DNA of 64,000 nt from UBA1189 sp045594245 (GCA_045594245.1 JAZNYG010000015.1:62001-126000); one strand, 5' to 3'. Positions 17,792 to 26,533 are shown, numbered from the stretch's first letter. The notes: generated by a model from the sequence alone, not told the origin. Translations and numbers: made by a program.

Positions 17792-19213
17792 TTATTTATT
17801 ATTATCGTCTTTATCTTCATCGGAGAGAAAATCACCGATACCCTCCTCGAACTTTTCTCCCAATGATTTCAGTTTCGTCACCATTCCTGAAAGGAATCCA
17901 TTCTGACGCGCCTTCTTTTCTGCCTTCTTCTTCTCAGCCTCCTCACGCTTGCGCTGACGTTCTTCCTCGCGCTTTTTGTCGCGTGCGTCTTGAGCACTCT
18001 CGCCGTTATCGTCGAAAAGTTTGCCAGTTACAGCGACCTTATAATCTTCGGGCTGAATCTCCATCTGCACCTCTTGGGAACAGCACTCCTCGCCTGCCAT
18101 CAGCAGACCTACGAGTACACCCTGCGTACCATTCTCGGGATGTGTAGCGGTATCCCAGTCGACCTGCACTGCTGTGTCATGTGCCAGACGGATCTTGGTA
18201 GACTGGAACTTCTGCGTCAGTACACCCTCGATGCCCTTGAGGTTGATACCACCGCCACAGAAGACAACGCCGGCAAGGAGGTTCTTGAGCTCATAGCCCG
18301 ATGCCTCTATCTGATGGCACACGTTGAGCATAATCTCCTCGAAGCGGGCCTCGATGACATCGTGTACTTTGCGCACCTCAATGGAGCGGCTGGCATCGAC
18401 CTGCACGGTCTCATCGGCCGATGCGGGGAACACCAAACCATAGTTGCGCTTGATGCGCTCGGCCTCCTGCTCATCGAGCTGCAAGGAGCACAGGTCGCGG
18501 GTAATGTTCTGTCCGCCCATAGGGATGACGGTAAGGAAGCGCAGGTAGCCCCCCTTATACACCGACACGGTAGTGGTGTCGGCACCGAAGTCCACCAGCA
18601 CACATCCTTGGCGACGCTCATTGTCGGTAAGCAGCACATCGGCAGCCACCAATGGAGCGATAGAGTCATTGGCGATATTCACCTTGGCCAGCTCGAAGCT
18701 CTTGCCCGTATTGTCCATCACCGATGTGCGGGCCAAGATATTGAGGTAGTTGCCCTCGATACGTGTGCAGTTTACACCTACAGGGTCGTTCAATGAGTTA
18801 TTACCAATCTTGTATTCCTGTGACACCATTACCAGGATGTTATGTCCAGGATATTCCTTGGCCGCATTTTCTTCTTCCATGCTGGTAACAATGGCATCTG
18901 ACACGCGAGTTTCCTCTTCGAAGGTACGCGCTACGGTATTTAATTCAGAATGTAAGGTATATCCACCCACACCCACGTATGCCTGTTCGATGGTAGCATT
19001 GTTCAATTCTGGTTCCAACCGATTGATAAGATCGGTCAGACATTGGGCTGTCTTATCAATATTGTATACCACGCCACGGCGTACGAATCCCGAAGCGGGT
19101 TCGCTGGCGTATGCCACCACTTGCAAGCTACCATCGGAACGCTTACGCCCTACCGCACCAGCTATCTTTGATGAGCCGAGCTCGATTGCTACGATTAGGT
19201 CATTTGTTGCCAT
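17792..19213 (-). CDS. ftsA: cell division protein FtsA
   Basis: 473 residues. Actin-like ATPase that anchors FtsZ to the membrane. Seen: LIVAIELGSSKIAGAVG (phosphate 1), VLVDFGADTTTVSVYKGG (phosphate 2), GVVFCGGGINLKGIEGVL (adenosine). A Lys/Glu-rich region (EEERQRKREEAEKKKAEKKA) precedes the C-terminal helix with LKSLGEKFEEGIGDFL, which would be the membrane amphipathic helix. No ftsQ or mur genes lie upstream. The gene has its own -7 box, and the next gene upstream is a pectin hydrolase. Confidence 0.97.
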   Translation of the reverse strand: MATNDLIVAIELGSSKIAGAVGRKRSDGSLQVVAYASEPASGFVRRGVVYNIDKTAQCLTDLINRLEPELNNATIEQAYVGVGGYTLHSELNTVARTFEEETRVSDAIVTSMEEENAAKEYPGHNILVMVSQEYKIGNNSLNDPVGVNCTRIEGNYLNILARTSVMDNTGKSFELAKVNIANDSIAPLVAADVLLTDNERRQGCVLVDFGADTTTVSVYKGGYLRFLTVIPMGGQNITRDLCSLQLDEQEAERIKRNYGLVFPASADETVQVDASRSIEVRKVHDVIEARFEEIMLNVCHQIEASGYELKNLLAGVVFCGGGINLKGIEGVLTQKFQSTKIRLAHDTAVQVDWDTATHPENGTQGVLVGLLMAGEECCSQEVQMEIQPEDYKVAVTGKLFDDNGESAQDARDKKREEERQRKREEAEKKKAEKKARQNGFLSGMVTKLKSLGEKFEEGIGDFLSDEDKDDNNK

Positions 19214-19259
19214 ATAGATATGTGTTCTTTACCATTGTGAATACTTCGCAATTAAGATG

Positions 19260-19267
19260 CAAATATA
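19260..19267 (-). promoter_or_regulatory. -7 box of the ftsAZ operon
   Basis: TATATTTG on the minus strand, 47 bp before the ftsA ATG. Confidence 0.65.
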
Positions 19268-19361
19268 GTGAAAGGTGCGTGAATATGCAAGTTTGTGAAG
19301 ATTGAGAATTGTGATTGATTGTATAAAATGAGAATAATTATATAGCTTCATCAACTTGTCT

Positions 19362-19399
19362 ATTCAAAAAAAGCGGTATATACCGCTTTTTTTGAATAT
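19362..19399 (-). terminator. perfect 38-bp palindrome, terminator of the GH105 gene
   Basis: TATTCAAAAAAAGCGGTAT (19362-19380) is followed at once by its exact reverse complement (19381-19399). In the minus direction the stem AAGCGGTAT/ATACCGCTT ends in a run of T, 31 bp after the GH105 stop. Being symmetric, it can act in both directions. Confidence 0.85.
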
Positions 19400-19430
19400 G
19401 TAAAATACGATTAATATTCTATTTCCTATA

Positions 19431-20573
19431 CTATGGATAGAGGATTTGTGCTTGTAATTTGTACAGTTCGGCACCAGCGAGGAGTACACATCCGAGACCA
19501 TAATCCTCAAAGTCGGGCACGCTGTCATAGGTTACGGGCTGGCCAGCCGAGGGATCCTTACCTGTTCCCTGCATGTAACCGAGGAAACCGTTAGGATGAA
19601 CAGCTTTCTCCACGATAGCGTTCCATGCGCGTATCATGGGTTCAGCATAGGTCTTGGCATCGAGGATGCCATTGCGTATGCCCCATGCCATACCGTATAC
19701 GAAGAGGGCTGTGCCTGAGGTTTCAGGTCCACCGTAGTTGGTGGGATCGTGTAGGCTCACATTCCAGAAGCCATCTTCACGTTGACACTTAATGAGGGCC
19801 TTACTCATTGCCTTGAAGTCGCGTAAGTAGTCCTTATAGTGTTTCTCGTTCTTGGGAATCTCGTTCATTACGCGTAATAGAGCAGCATATACCCAACCAT
19901 TGCCGCGGCTCCAGTAGCAGTCTTCGCCGTTAGGCTCTGTATAGGGAGGGTCGTAGTCGGCATCACGCCACCAAAGGGCATCCTTAGGATTGTACATTCC
20001 GTTCTCGCCTAACTGATTGCGTGTATACTCGTAGAGGTCCCACATTTTGTCGTAATAGCGTTGTTCGTCGTATAGGTTGCCAAACTTTGCAAATACTGGC
20101 ATAGCCATCTGTATGGCATCGATCCACCACCAGTCGTCGACCTGAGGAGTGTTGACCATAGCGTCGATAGACACTTTTACATTCTTTAGCATTGCGGGGT
20201 CAGGGCAGATACGGTAAAGGTCTATATAGGTTTGACCACAGCAGTGGTTGTCGGCATGGCGTGTCGTGTTGCCGTTGCGCATGCCCCATTTGTGGGCACT
20301 TCCCCAATCGTAGGCGTATTTATAGAAATCTTCGCGCGGATATATTTCATGCAGTGCCATGAGACCTTCGTAATAAACGGCACGTGTCCACAGATTGCTT
20401 GGGCGTATGCGCTTCACGTTGGTGGGCACTGCGGGGTCGGGCCACTTCTTCATGAAATAGTCGTTTACCAACAGCATGGTGTTGAGAATTTCTTTCTGTG
20501 TAGGCATTTCTTGTGCCTTGGGCGAGCCTACGTATATCAGCAGGGCAAGCAAAGTCCATAAGGTGCGTTTCAT
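19431..20573 (-). CDS. glycoside hydrolase family 105, unsaturated rhamnogalacturonyl hydrolase type
   Basis: 380 residues with a signal peptide (MKRTLWTLLALLIYVGSPKAQ). An alpha6/alpha6 barrel of the YteR/RhiN type is indicated by SNLWTRAVYYEGLMALHEIY, WGMRNGNTTRHADNHCCGQ, DDWWWIDAIQMAMPVFAKFG, YWSRGNGWVYAALLRVM and PETSGTALFVYGMAWGIRNG. Family knowledge: GH105 removes the unsaturated galacturonyl residue left by rhamnogalacturonan lyases. It is exported to the periplasm or surface. It is a single gene with a palindromic terminator, and a near-consensus TATCTTTA box sits at 20607-20614. It pairs in function with the CE12 esterase at 4.7 kb. Confidence 0.92.
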   Translation of the reverse strand: MKRTLWTLLALLIYVGSPKAQEMPTQKEILNTMLLVNDYFMKKWPDPAVPTNVKRIRPSNLWTRAVYYEGLMALHEIYPREDFYKYAYDWGSAHKWGMRNGNTTRHADNHCCGQTYIDLYRICPDPAMLKNVKVSIDAMVNTPQVDDWWWIDAIQMAMPVFAKFGNLYDEQRYYDKMWDLYEYTRNQLGENGMYNPKDALWWRDADYDPPYTEPNGEDCYWSRGNGWVYAALLRVMNEIPKNEKHYKDYLRDFKAMSKALIKCQREDGFWNVSLHDPTNYGGPETSGTALFVYGMAWGIRNGILDAKTYAEPMIRAWNAIVEKAVHPNGFLGYMQGTGKDPSAGQPVTYDSVPDFEDYGLGCVLLAGAELYKLQAQILYP

Positions 20574-20782
20574 AGATGTTATGACATGTTTTTGTTATTG
20601 CGACCGTAAAGATAAACATAAATTCTGTAAAGAATGGAAGGAATACGAAAAAAGATGGTTTAAGAATCTGTTTTTTTATTTTTTTTCGTGATTGTTGAAT
20701 ACACCTTTTAAGATTTTAAAATGATTATCTAATTTTCCCGATAAAGTTACAATATTATATCCAATTTGTTAAATTCTTTCCT

Positions 20783-20790
20783 TACCTTTG
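20783..20790 (+). promoter_or_regulatory. -7 box of nadB
   Basis: TACCTTTG, 25 bp before the ATG at 20816. A GTG at 20795 would fall at about the transcript start, which supports 20816. Confidence 0.75.
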
Positions 20791-20815
20791 CGGTGTGAAC
20801 CCTAATAAAACAACC

Positions 20816-22381
20816 ATGGTACACAAATATGACTTTCTCGTTATCGGCTCAGGTTTGGCTGGAATGAGTTTCGCGCTAAAGGTAGCGCACAAAGGTAAGG
20901 TGGCACTCATCTGCAAGGCTGGATTGGAAGAGGCCAACACCTATTATGCACAAGGAGGCATTGCTTCGGTCACTGACCTCACGGTGGACAACTTTGACAA
21001 GCACATCGAAGATACGATGATAGCAGGCGATCACATCAGCGACCCTGCAGCAGTGGAGAAGGTAGTGAAGGGCGCTCCTGCTCAGATAGAAGAGCTGATA
21101 CGCTGGGGAGTAAACTTCGACAAGAAGGACAATGGCGAATTTGACCTTCACAAAGAGGGAGGCCACTCGGAGTTCCGCATCCTCCACCATAAGGACAATA
21201 CGGGTGCCGAGATACAGACCTCACTTATCGAAGCTGTGAAGGCGCATCCCAATATCACGGTACTTACCAATCACTTTGCCGTAGAGATTATCACCCAACA
21301 CCATATGGGTATCATCGTCACTCGCCACACCTCTGGCATTCGTTGCTACGGTGCCTATGTGCTCAACGAAGAGACGGGTGTGGTAGACACATATCTCTCC
21401 AAGGTAACCGTGATGGCTACTGGAGGTTGTGAGGCGGTATATCGCCAAACGACTAATCCGCTAGTAGCTACAGGTGATGGCATCGCTATGGTGTACCGTG
21501 CCAAGGGAGTTGTGAAAGATATGGAGTTCATACAATTCCATCCCACGGCGCTATTCCATCCAGGCGATCGCCCCTCATATCTCATCACCGAGGCTATGCG
21601 CGGCTACGGTGGCGTGCTCCGCACCAAAGATGGCAAGGAGTTTATGCAGAAGTACGACCCACGTCTTTCGCTTGCCCCACGCGATATCGTGGCACGTGCC
21701 ATAGACAATGAAATGAAAGTGCGCGGTGACGAACACGTATACCTTGATGTCACCCATAAAGATCCCGAAGAAACCAAGGTACACTTCCCCAACATTTACA
21801 AAAAGTGCCTTTCCATCGGCATTGACATCACTAAGGACTTTATTCCTGTGGCCCCTGCTGCTCACTATTTGTGTGGTGGTATCAGGGTCGACTTGGATGG
21901 TCAAAGCAGCATTCGCCGCCTCTACGCTATCGGTGAGTGTTCTTGTACAGGCCTGCATGGCGGTAATCGTCTTGCATCAAACTCGCTCATCGAGGCCATC
22001 GTATATGCCGACGCGGCAGCTAAACATGCTTTGAGCGTGCTTGAGCGTTACGACTATAACGAGGATATTCCCGAATGGAACGACGAGGGTACCATCAGCA
22101 ATGAAGAGCGCGTGCTGATTACCCAAAGCATGAAGGAGGTGAACCAAATCATGGAAGCCTATGTGGGTATCGTACGCAGCAACGCTCGTCTCACCAGAGC
22201 ATGGAACCGTCTCGACATTCTCTATGAAGAGACTGAGGCCCTCTTCAAGCGCAGTAAAGCTACACGCGAATTGTGTGAACTTCGCAATATGATCAACGTG
22301 GGTTACCTCATCACACGGCAAGCTATGGAGCGCAAAGAAAGCCGTGGATTGCACTACACAATTGATTATCCGAGGCGATAA
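20816..22381 (+). CDS. nadB: L-aspartate oxidase
   Basis: 521 residues from MVHKYDFLVIGSGLAGMSFA (FAD dinucleotide motif GSGLAG). It oxidises L-aspartate to iminoaspartate, the first step of de novo NAD synthesis. It belongs to the succinate dehydrogenase/fumarate reductase flavoprotein family: TYYAQGGIASV, HHKDNTGAEI, EFIQFHPTALFHP, REDIV-type APRDIVARAI, HYLCGGIRVDLDGQSS and GLHGGNRLASNSL. The C-terminal helical domain is complete. No nadA or nadC is adjacent. Confidence 0.95.
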   Translation: MVHKYDFLVIGSGLAGMSFALKVAHKGKVALICKAGLEEANTYYAQGGIASVTDLTVDNFDKHIEDTMIAGDHISDPAAVEKVVKGAPAQIEELIRWGVNFDKKDNGEFDLHKEGGHSEFRILHHKDNTGAEIQTSLIEAVKAHPNITVLTNHFAVEIITQHHMGIIVTRHTSGIRCYGAYVLNEETGVVDTYLSKVTVMATGGCEAVYRQTTNPLVATGDGIAMVYRAKGVVKDMEFIQFHPTALFHPGDRPSYLITEAMRGYGGVLRTKDGKEFMQKYDPRLSLAPRDIVARAIDNEMKVRGDEHVYLDVTHKDPEETKVHFPNIYKKCLSIGIDITKDFIPVAPAAHYLCGGIRVDLDGQSSIRRLYAIGECSCTGLHGGNRLASNSLIEAIVYADAAAKHALSVLERYDYNEDIPEWNDEGTISNEERVLITQSMKEVNQIMEAYVGIVRSNARLTRAWNRLDILYEETEALFKRSKATRELCELRNMINVGYLITRQAMERKESRGLHYTIDYPRR

Positions 22382-22529
22382 TATGTGAAAGTGTTAACTG
22401 CTTGAACTTATGTGGAGCTCTAGGTCTGTAGTTTAGTTAATTCTCGTTAGTACACACATAAAGGAAAACCTTTCCCCACTTCGGGGTGTTCTCATCGGGT
22501 AGAATATCAACCTAAAAAGAGACACCCGT

Positions 22530-23105
22530 ATGAAAAGTGTAAAAGGTACATTGACCGAAAAGAACCTGCTGACCTCGTTTGCCGGTGAGTCGCAGGCGCG
22601 TATGCGCTATACCTATTTTGCTGAGGAGGCCCGACGCGAAGGCTTTGAGCAGATAGCAGCCATTTTTCTTGAGACGGCCGAGCAGGAGAAGATGCACGCC
22701 GAGCGTATGTTCCGCTTCCTCGAGGGAGGCATGGTAGAGATACGTGCCGACTACCCGGCTGGAACGATACAAACCACGATGGACAACCTGCGGGCAGCAG
22801 CTGCAGGCGAGCACGAAGAGTGGTATGAGATGTATCCCATGTTTGCCGACGTGGCCGAGGAGGAGGGCTTCAAGGAGATTGCCATCATGTATCGTGCCAT
22901 CTGTGTGGCCGAGCAGCAGCACGAGGAGCGCTACTTGAGGTTGCTGGGGAATATGGAGCGCGAACACGTGTTCCACCGCCCCGAGCCCGTAACGTGGCAG
23001 TGCCGTAAATGTGGATACACATTCACCGGTAAGAAGGCGCCCGACCGTTGCCCTGCTTGTCTGAATCCGAAAGGATATTTTGAACTGAAAGCCGACAACT
23101 ATTGA
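22530..23105 (+). CDS. rubrerythrin
   Basis: 191 residues. Non-haem di-iron peroxidase that protects anaerobes against hydrogen peroxide. The ferritin-like domain has the Glu and His ligands in SFAGESQARMRYTYFAEEA, ETAEQEKMHAERMF and CVAEQQHEERYL. The C-terminal rubredoxin domain has CRKCGY and CPACLNPKGYF. It is a standard-length enzyme with its own terminator. Confidence 0.96.
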   Translation: MKSVKGTLTEKNLLTSFAGESQARMRYTYFAEEARREGFEQIAAIFLETAEQEKMHAERMFRFLEGGMVEIRADYPAGTIQTTMDNLRAAAAGEHEEWYEMYPMFADVAEEEGFKEIAIMYRAICVAEQQHEERYLRLLGNMEREHVFHRPEPVTWQCRKCGYTFTGKKAPDRCPACLNPKGYFELKADNY

Positions 23106-23129
23106 GACGCTGTAGCGACTTTTCAGACC

Positions 23130-23160
23130 AGGTGGTGGAACTTTTCCGCCACCTGATTTT
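23130..23160 (+). terminator. terminator of the rubrerythrin gene
   Basis: AGGTGGTGGAA (from about 23130) pairs with TTCCGCCACCT (to about 23154) with one G-T pair. TGATTTTGTG follows. Confidence 0.75.
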
Positions 23161-23346
23161 GTGTTTATATCTATGTTTTGCTATCTAAAAAGCTACAAAA
23201 AAGCGCCATTTCTGATATCTTTTTGCTCAATAACTATTTTTCAGTGCACTTTTTTTCGAAATCCGAAAGAAATATTTGGAGCGAAAGAGAAAGTTTCTTT
23301 TCTTTGTACCGCTTTAAGTTATTTATTCATTAAAAACATTACTATT

Positions 23347-23583
23347 ATGGCAGAAATTGAAGCAAGAGTAAAGGCTATTATCGTAGATAAGCTTGGTGTA
23401 GACGAGTCAGAAGTAACTCCCAATGCAAGCTTCACCAATGATCTCGGTGCAGATTCTTTGGATACAGTAGAGTTGATCATGGAGTTGGAGAAGGAATTCG
23501 GTATGTCAATTCCCGATGATCAGGCTGAGAAGATCTCTACCGTACAGGACGCTATCGACTACATCGCTAACAACGCGAAGTAA
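23347..23583 (+). CDS. acpP: acyl carrier protein
   Basis: 78 residues, acidic, four-helix ACP. Ser37 in GADSLDTVEL takes the 4'-phosphopantetheine arm. It is the carrier for fatty-acid synthesis. A longer frame runs upstream to 23161 but encodes a non-ACP, low-complexity sequence. The ACP start MAEIEARVKA after AAAACATTACTATT is the standard one. It is closed off by its own terminator, and fabF, which usually follows acpP in Bacteroidales, is not here. Confidence 0.97.
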   Translation: MAEIEARVKAIIVDKLGVDESEVTPNASFTNDLGADSLDTVELIMELEKEFGMSIPDDQAEKISTVQDAIDYIANNAK

Positions 23584-23606
23584 TCAGAGTACAGCGATAG
23601 TACTAT

Positions 23607-23652
23607 AAAAAGTCGTATTAATTGGTCAAAACCCGATTATACGACTTTTTTT
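23607..23652 (+). terminator. terminator of acpP
   Basis: AAAAAGTCGTAT (from 23607) pairs with ATACGACTTTTT (23639-23650) across a 20-nt loop. The T run is part of the right arm. Confidence 0.8.
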
Positions 23653-23674
23653 ATTATCAAATCCCCATCTCTCT

Positions 23675-24466
23675 ATGCAGCGCCTGGCCGATTACATACA
23701 CTACCTCTTCAGCAGCGACAAGGAGTTTCGTCGCAAGCTGCGCCGTATCCTGGGATTCTATCCTCGCGAGATCTCCGTCTACCGCGAAGCGCTCATGCAC
23801 CGTTCGCTCAACCACTACCGCCAGGGCGAGCAGAAGAAAGACAATGAGCGACTCGAATATCTGGGCGATGCCATCATCGAGGCCGTGGTGAGCGACATTC
23901 TCTACCACCAGTTTCCCGGTAAGAAGGAGGGTTTCCTCACTTCTGTGCGCAGCAAGATAGTGCAGCGCAGCAGCCTCAACCGCATTGCCAAGGAGACGGG
24001 GTTGGTCGACCTCATACAATCGACCCATATCAACCGCACCCACAACAGCTTCATCCCCGGCAACGCCTTCGAGGCATTGGTGGGCGCCATCTACCTCGAC
24101 CGTGGCTATGCCTGGTGCTACCGATTCTTCAAACATCGCCTCATAGGCAAACACATCGACCTCAAGCAGGTGGCCAAGGAGGACGACAACTTCAAGAGCA
24201 AGCTTATCGAGTGGAGCCAGAAGACACAGTTTGCCGTTGTGTTTGAACTTGTAGACGAGAATACCGTAGGGACCAACAGCCCCACCTTCCGCAGCCGCGT
24301 ATGCATCGAGGGCATGGAGTTTGGCACCGGCTTCGGCTACTCCAAAAAGGAGAGCCAGCAGCTTGCCGCCAAGGAGGCCATGCGCCATATCCGCAAGAAA
24401 GACGAGCTGTACAAGAGTGCTGCAGAACGCTTCGATGCGCGTACGACAGCACACAGTGAATCGTGA
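23675..24466 (+). CDS. rnc: ribonuclease III
   Basis: 263 residues. Double-strand RNA endonuclease for rRNA and mRNA processing. The catalytic signature NERLEYLGDAIIEAV is at about residues 54-68, and the second acidic site is FEALVGAIYLDRGY. A dsRNA-binding domain occupies about residues 165-240 (KLIEWSQKTQFAVVFELV, KKESQQLAAKEAMRHI). It is slightly longer than the E. coli enzyme because of an N-terminal helical region. It lies directly after acpP. Confidence 0.95.
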   Translation: MQRLADYIHYLFSSDKEFRRKLRRILGFYPREISVYREALMHRSLNHYRQGEQKKDNERLEYLGDAIIEAVVSDILYHQFPGKKEGFLTSVRSKIVQRSSLNRIAKETGLVDLIQSTHINRTHNSFIPGNAFEALVGAIYLDRGYAWCYRFFKHRLIGKHIDLKQVAKEDDNFKSKLIEWSQKTQFAVVFELVDENTVGTNSPTFRSRVCIEGMEFGTGFGYSKKESQQLAAKEAMRHIRKKDELYKSAAERFDARTTAHSES

Positions 24467-24503
24467 CTGCTACTAAGAATGCAGCTCCACTACACTTCAG
24501 CAT

Positions 24504-24881
24504 TCATAATTTAGAATTCAGCATTCCCATAATCTCCCGCTCATAATACTCGTCCATCACATCGCGGCTCTGCACCACGATGAGCACGATGGCGCCTATG
24601 CACAGGGCAAAGGTCGTGAAGGTCTCCACGGAGGGGAGCGTATGATCGAGCAGCGATGACGCCACGGCAAGCAGCGAGGCCGCTATCGGCTGCCAGTAGC
24701 AGACGAGCAGGGCTATGCCGCCTCCCCATAGCAGGGCAAAGATGATGACAAGGTATATGCGGCGCAGGTTGCGCTCGGGCAGCTGGCGCATGATGCGTGC
24801 GTGCAGCGAGGCTTCGTGCTCGCGGCTTGTGGTGTCTGCTTTCTGTAGCAGCGCTCTTATCTGTCGGTCTTCCTTGTTCAT
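24504..24881 (-). CDS. small integral membrane protein co-encoded with an ECF sigma factor (candidate anti-sigma)
   Basis: 125 residues. A charged N-terminus of about 40 residues (DRQIRALLQKADTTSREHEA) is followed by two or three hydrophobic spans (about 43-65, 68-82, 90-108) and a short acidic tail. I do not recognise a named family. It lies 43 bp after the ECF sigma gene on the same strand. This is the place and architecture of an anti-sigma factor: a cytoplasmic N-terminal domain and a membrane anchor. The function is inferred from context only. Confidence 0.7.
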   Translation of the reverse strand: MNKEDRQIRALLQKADTTSREHEASLHARIMRQLPERNLRRIYLVIIFALLWGGGIALLVCYWQPIAASLLAVASSLLDHTLPSVETFTTFALCIGAIVLIVVQSRDVMDEYYEREIMGMLNSKL

Positions 24882-24924
24882 ATTCTCTTCCTTTTTTTAT
24901 TCTCCTCTGAGGGGAGGTTGTACA

Positions 24925-25470
24925 TTATTTTTCTTCAGTCAGCAAGGTTCGTAAATGGTTTCGTCCGCGGCTCAGCGATGTCTTGATGGCGCCGGTACTC
25001 ATCTCCGTCACGGCCGCTATCTCCTTGATGCTCATCTCCTCCAAGTAGAAGAGCGTGATGCAGGTCTTCTCGCCCTCGCCCAGCATTCCGATGGCGCGGT
25101 GCAGAGCCGCTATCTCCTCGGCATCATAGTCGGGCTCCACGGCCAGGTGCTGCAGAGCGAGTGCCACGTGCTCATCGTCGAGACTCAGGTGATGCTTCAC
25201 TCCCTTGAGATGGTTCTGATAGGTGGTGAAGGCAATGCGGTACACCCACGTGCCGAACGCCGAGAGCCGCTTGTAGCTGTCCAGTCCGCGCCACACACGG
25301 ATGAAGGTCTCCTGCGTGAGGTCATCGCTCAGCGCCTCATCGCCACCCGTCTGTATGAGGAAGTAGCGGCGCACCGGGCGCAGATACCGCTTCATCAGTC
25401 GGCCGAATGCACGCCCATCGTTCAGGAGCAGCACACGGGAGATAAGGAGTATTTCTTCGGGACTCGACAC
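24925..25470 (-). CDS. ECF-type RNA polymerase sigma factor (first operon)
   Basis: 181 residues, GTG start (MSSPEEILLIS). Region 2 is LMKRYLRPVRRYFL through DDLTQETFIRVWRGLDSYKRLSAFGTW (core binding and -10 recognition). Region 4 is LGEGEKTCITLFYLEEMSIKEIAAV with the helix-turn-helix TGAIKTSLSRGRNHLR. No region 3, as expected for ECF. A small membrane protein follows. Upstream on the same strand, three genes carry near-identical ECF-like promoters (26498-26526, 29819-29847, 32772-32800); this sigma factor is the natural candidate to read them. Confidence 0.92.
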   Translation of the reverse strand: MSSPEEILLISRVLLLNDGRAFGRLMKRYLRPVRRYFLIQTGGDEALSDDLTQETFIRVWRGLDSYKRLSAFGTWVYRIAFTTYQNHLKGVKHHLSLDDEHVALALQHLAVEPDYDAEEIAALHRAIGMLGEGEKTCITLFYLEEMSIKEIAAVTEMSTGAIKTSLSRGRNHLRTLLTEEK

Positions 25471-25747
25471 GGGGAGATAATTATGAATTAGGAATTATTA
25501 CTGGCTGAATTAAGGGCCATGCGTGGAGTTGAATTGAATAGTTGAAATTGCACTCGGCTTGCCGCCTAACTGTCCCTCTGTTTATAGAGGGACGAGCGTA
25601 ATGAAATGGAGCGGAGGGAGTTACAAGCGTAGCGCGTAGAAACAGTATCTTGAAACTAAGAACACTCCGCGCTTCGCTTGGAACGCCCCCGCCCTTCGGG
25701 CACCCCCTCTATAAACAGAGGGGGAGTTTGTGCAATGACACGCATGA
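25471..25747. other. non-coding gap holding an inverted-repeat element
   Basis: 277 bp without a gene between the ECF sigma gene and the membrane-protein gene. It contains the 149-bp inverted-repeat element described separately. I see no -7 box with a confident match for the sigma gene. Confidence 0.5.
25574..25722. repeat. 149-bp element with perfect 18-bp terminal inverted repeats (MITE-like)
   Basis: CCCTCTGTTTATAGAGGG (25574-25591) has its exact reverse complement CCCTCTATAAACAGAGGG at 25705-25722. Each end is itself a short hairpin (CCCTCT/AGAGGG). The 113-bp interior is GC-rich and non-coding, with GCGTAGCGCG and CGCCCTTCGGGCA. Related pieces occur at about 8864-9003 and 38515-38545. 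Confidence 0.7.
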
Positions 25748-26437
25748 TTACTTCTCCTCAATCACTTCAGCCTCTTCTATAGGATTGACCTTAGGTTCAC
25801 GCTTTACATTTCTACGTCTCCCTTGAAAAAGATAAGGCCCTGTTACTGTAGCTACAGTACGGATGAAGAGGCGGAGCAAACCTAAACCAGCAAGAGTCAT
25901 TCCTGCAAAACTTAGGAGATCATCTGGTCCACCGCGTAATGCTCTAGCCCCGACAAACAGACCTATACCAAGTCCCAGCAATGTAGCATCGCCTATGAAC
26001 CGTTCCTTCTCTGTCTTCTTCGGCCTCATCAGTGCCTCGATAGCCTCCTTACTGATAGGTTCGGTAGAGTTCAGCAGGTTGTTGTCGATGAGTTTGTTGA
26101 TAAGTTCCTTGTGGTCTTCAGCCTTGCGGCGTGAATTCTTCATTGCTATATATACGATACCAAGGATAGCGCAGGATACAATTAGCAATATAATGATATT
26201 GGGCAGATTGCCACGCATAGTACTAAACTTCTTGTCCGCAATACGCGCCATCTCTTCTTGATGGGCATACAACTGCGTCAGTCGTGCTCTTTCTACCGAG
26301 TCCGTGTATTGTCGAAGTTGCATTTCGCGTTCAAACTTTTGTTCTACATCCTTTTCATATGGTTTCTCTTGCGCCATTCCCATCACCGGCATCAATGCCA
26401 CCGCTGCCAATAGCAGCACTTTGAAAAACTTTTTCAT
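25748..26437 (-). CDS. exported membrane protein of unknown function, member of the ECF-promoter group
   Basis: 229 residues from MKKFFKVLLLAAVALMPVMGMAQ (signal peptide). After it comes a charged helical stretch (YEKDVEQKFEREMQLRQYTD), a membrane span (IILLIVSCAILGIVYIAM), a cytoplasmic linker (SRRKAEDHKELINKLIDNNL), then two more hydrophobic segments with GLGIGLFVGARAL and FAGMTLAGLGLLRLF. It somewhat resembles DUF6249-type Bacteroidota membrane proteins, but I am not certain. An in-frame TTG 60 bp upstream lies at the predicted transcript start and is not used. It is expressed from ECF promoter P1. Confidence 0.75.
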   Translation of the reverse strand: MKKFFKVLLLAAVALMPVMGMAQEKPYEKDVEQKFEREMQLRQYTDSVERARLTQLYAHQEEMARIADKKFSTMRGNLPNIIILLIVSCAILGIVYIAMKNSRRKAEDHKELINKLIDNNLLNSTEPISKEAIEALMRPKKTEKERFIGDATLLGLGIGLFVGARALRGGPDDLLSFAGMTLAGLGLLRLFIRTVATVTGPYLFQGRRRNVKREPKVNPIEEAEVIEEK

Positions 26438-26478
26438 ATCGTTCGTTGTTTTAGTTTGTTTATTCATTTTGTTCGCCT

Positions 26479-26533
26479 TTGTTGGTGTCACCGTCAATTA
26501 GACAACACGACTTGCCAAAAGGTTACAGCAAAG
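26479..26533 (-). promoter_or_regulatory. ECF-type promoter P1 with conserved leader
   Basis: On the minus strand GTAACC (26521-26526) and GTCTAA (26498-26503) are 17 bp apart, as in ECF promoters (-35 with AAC, -10 GTCTAA-like). The leader continues TTGACGGTGACACC. The whole block is identical over about 59 bp to that at 32767-32807 and surrounding bases. Confidence 0.75.

Noticed and set aside
17028..18796. Long plus-strand frames of 207 and 268 codons
   Set aside because: They are complements of ftsZ and ftsA, both certain genes, and show no family motifs.
23161..23346. N-terminal extension of the acyl carrier protein
   Set aside because: ACPs of this type are 76-80 residues; the extra 62 residues are low-complexity and derive from the upstream region.
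26438..26497. N-terminal extension MTVTPTK of the membrane-protein gene, and similar extensions at 29777-29818 and 32721-32771
   Set aside because: The shared MTVTP comes from the conserved promoter leader. The TTG codons lie at the predicted transcript start, and signal peptides begin at the later ATG.
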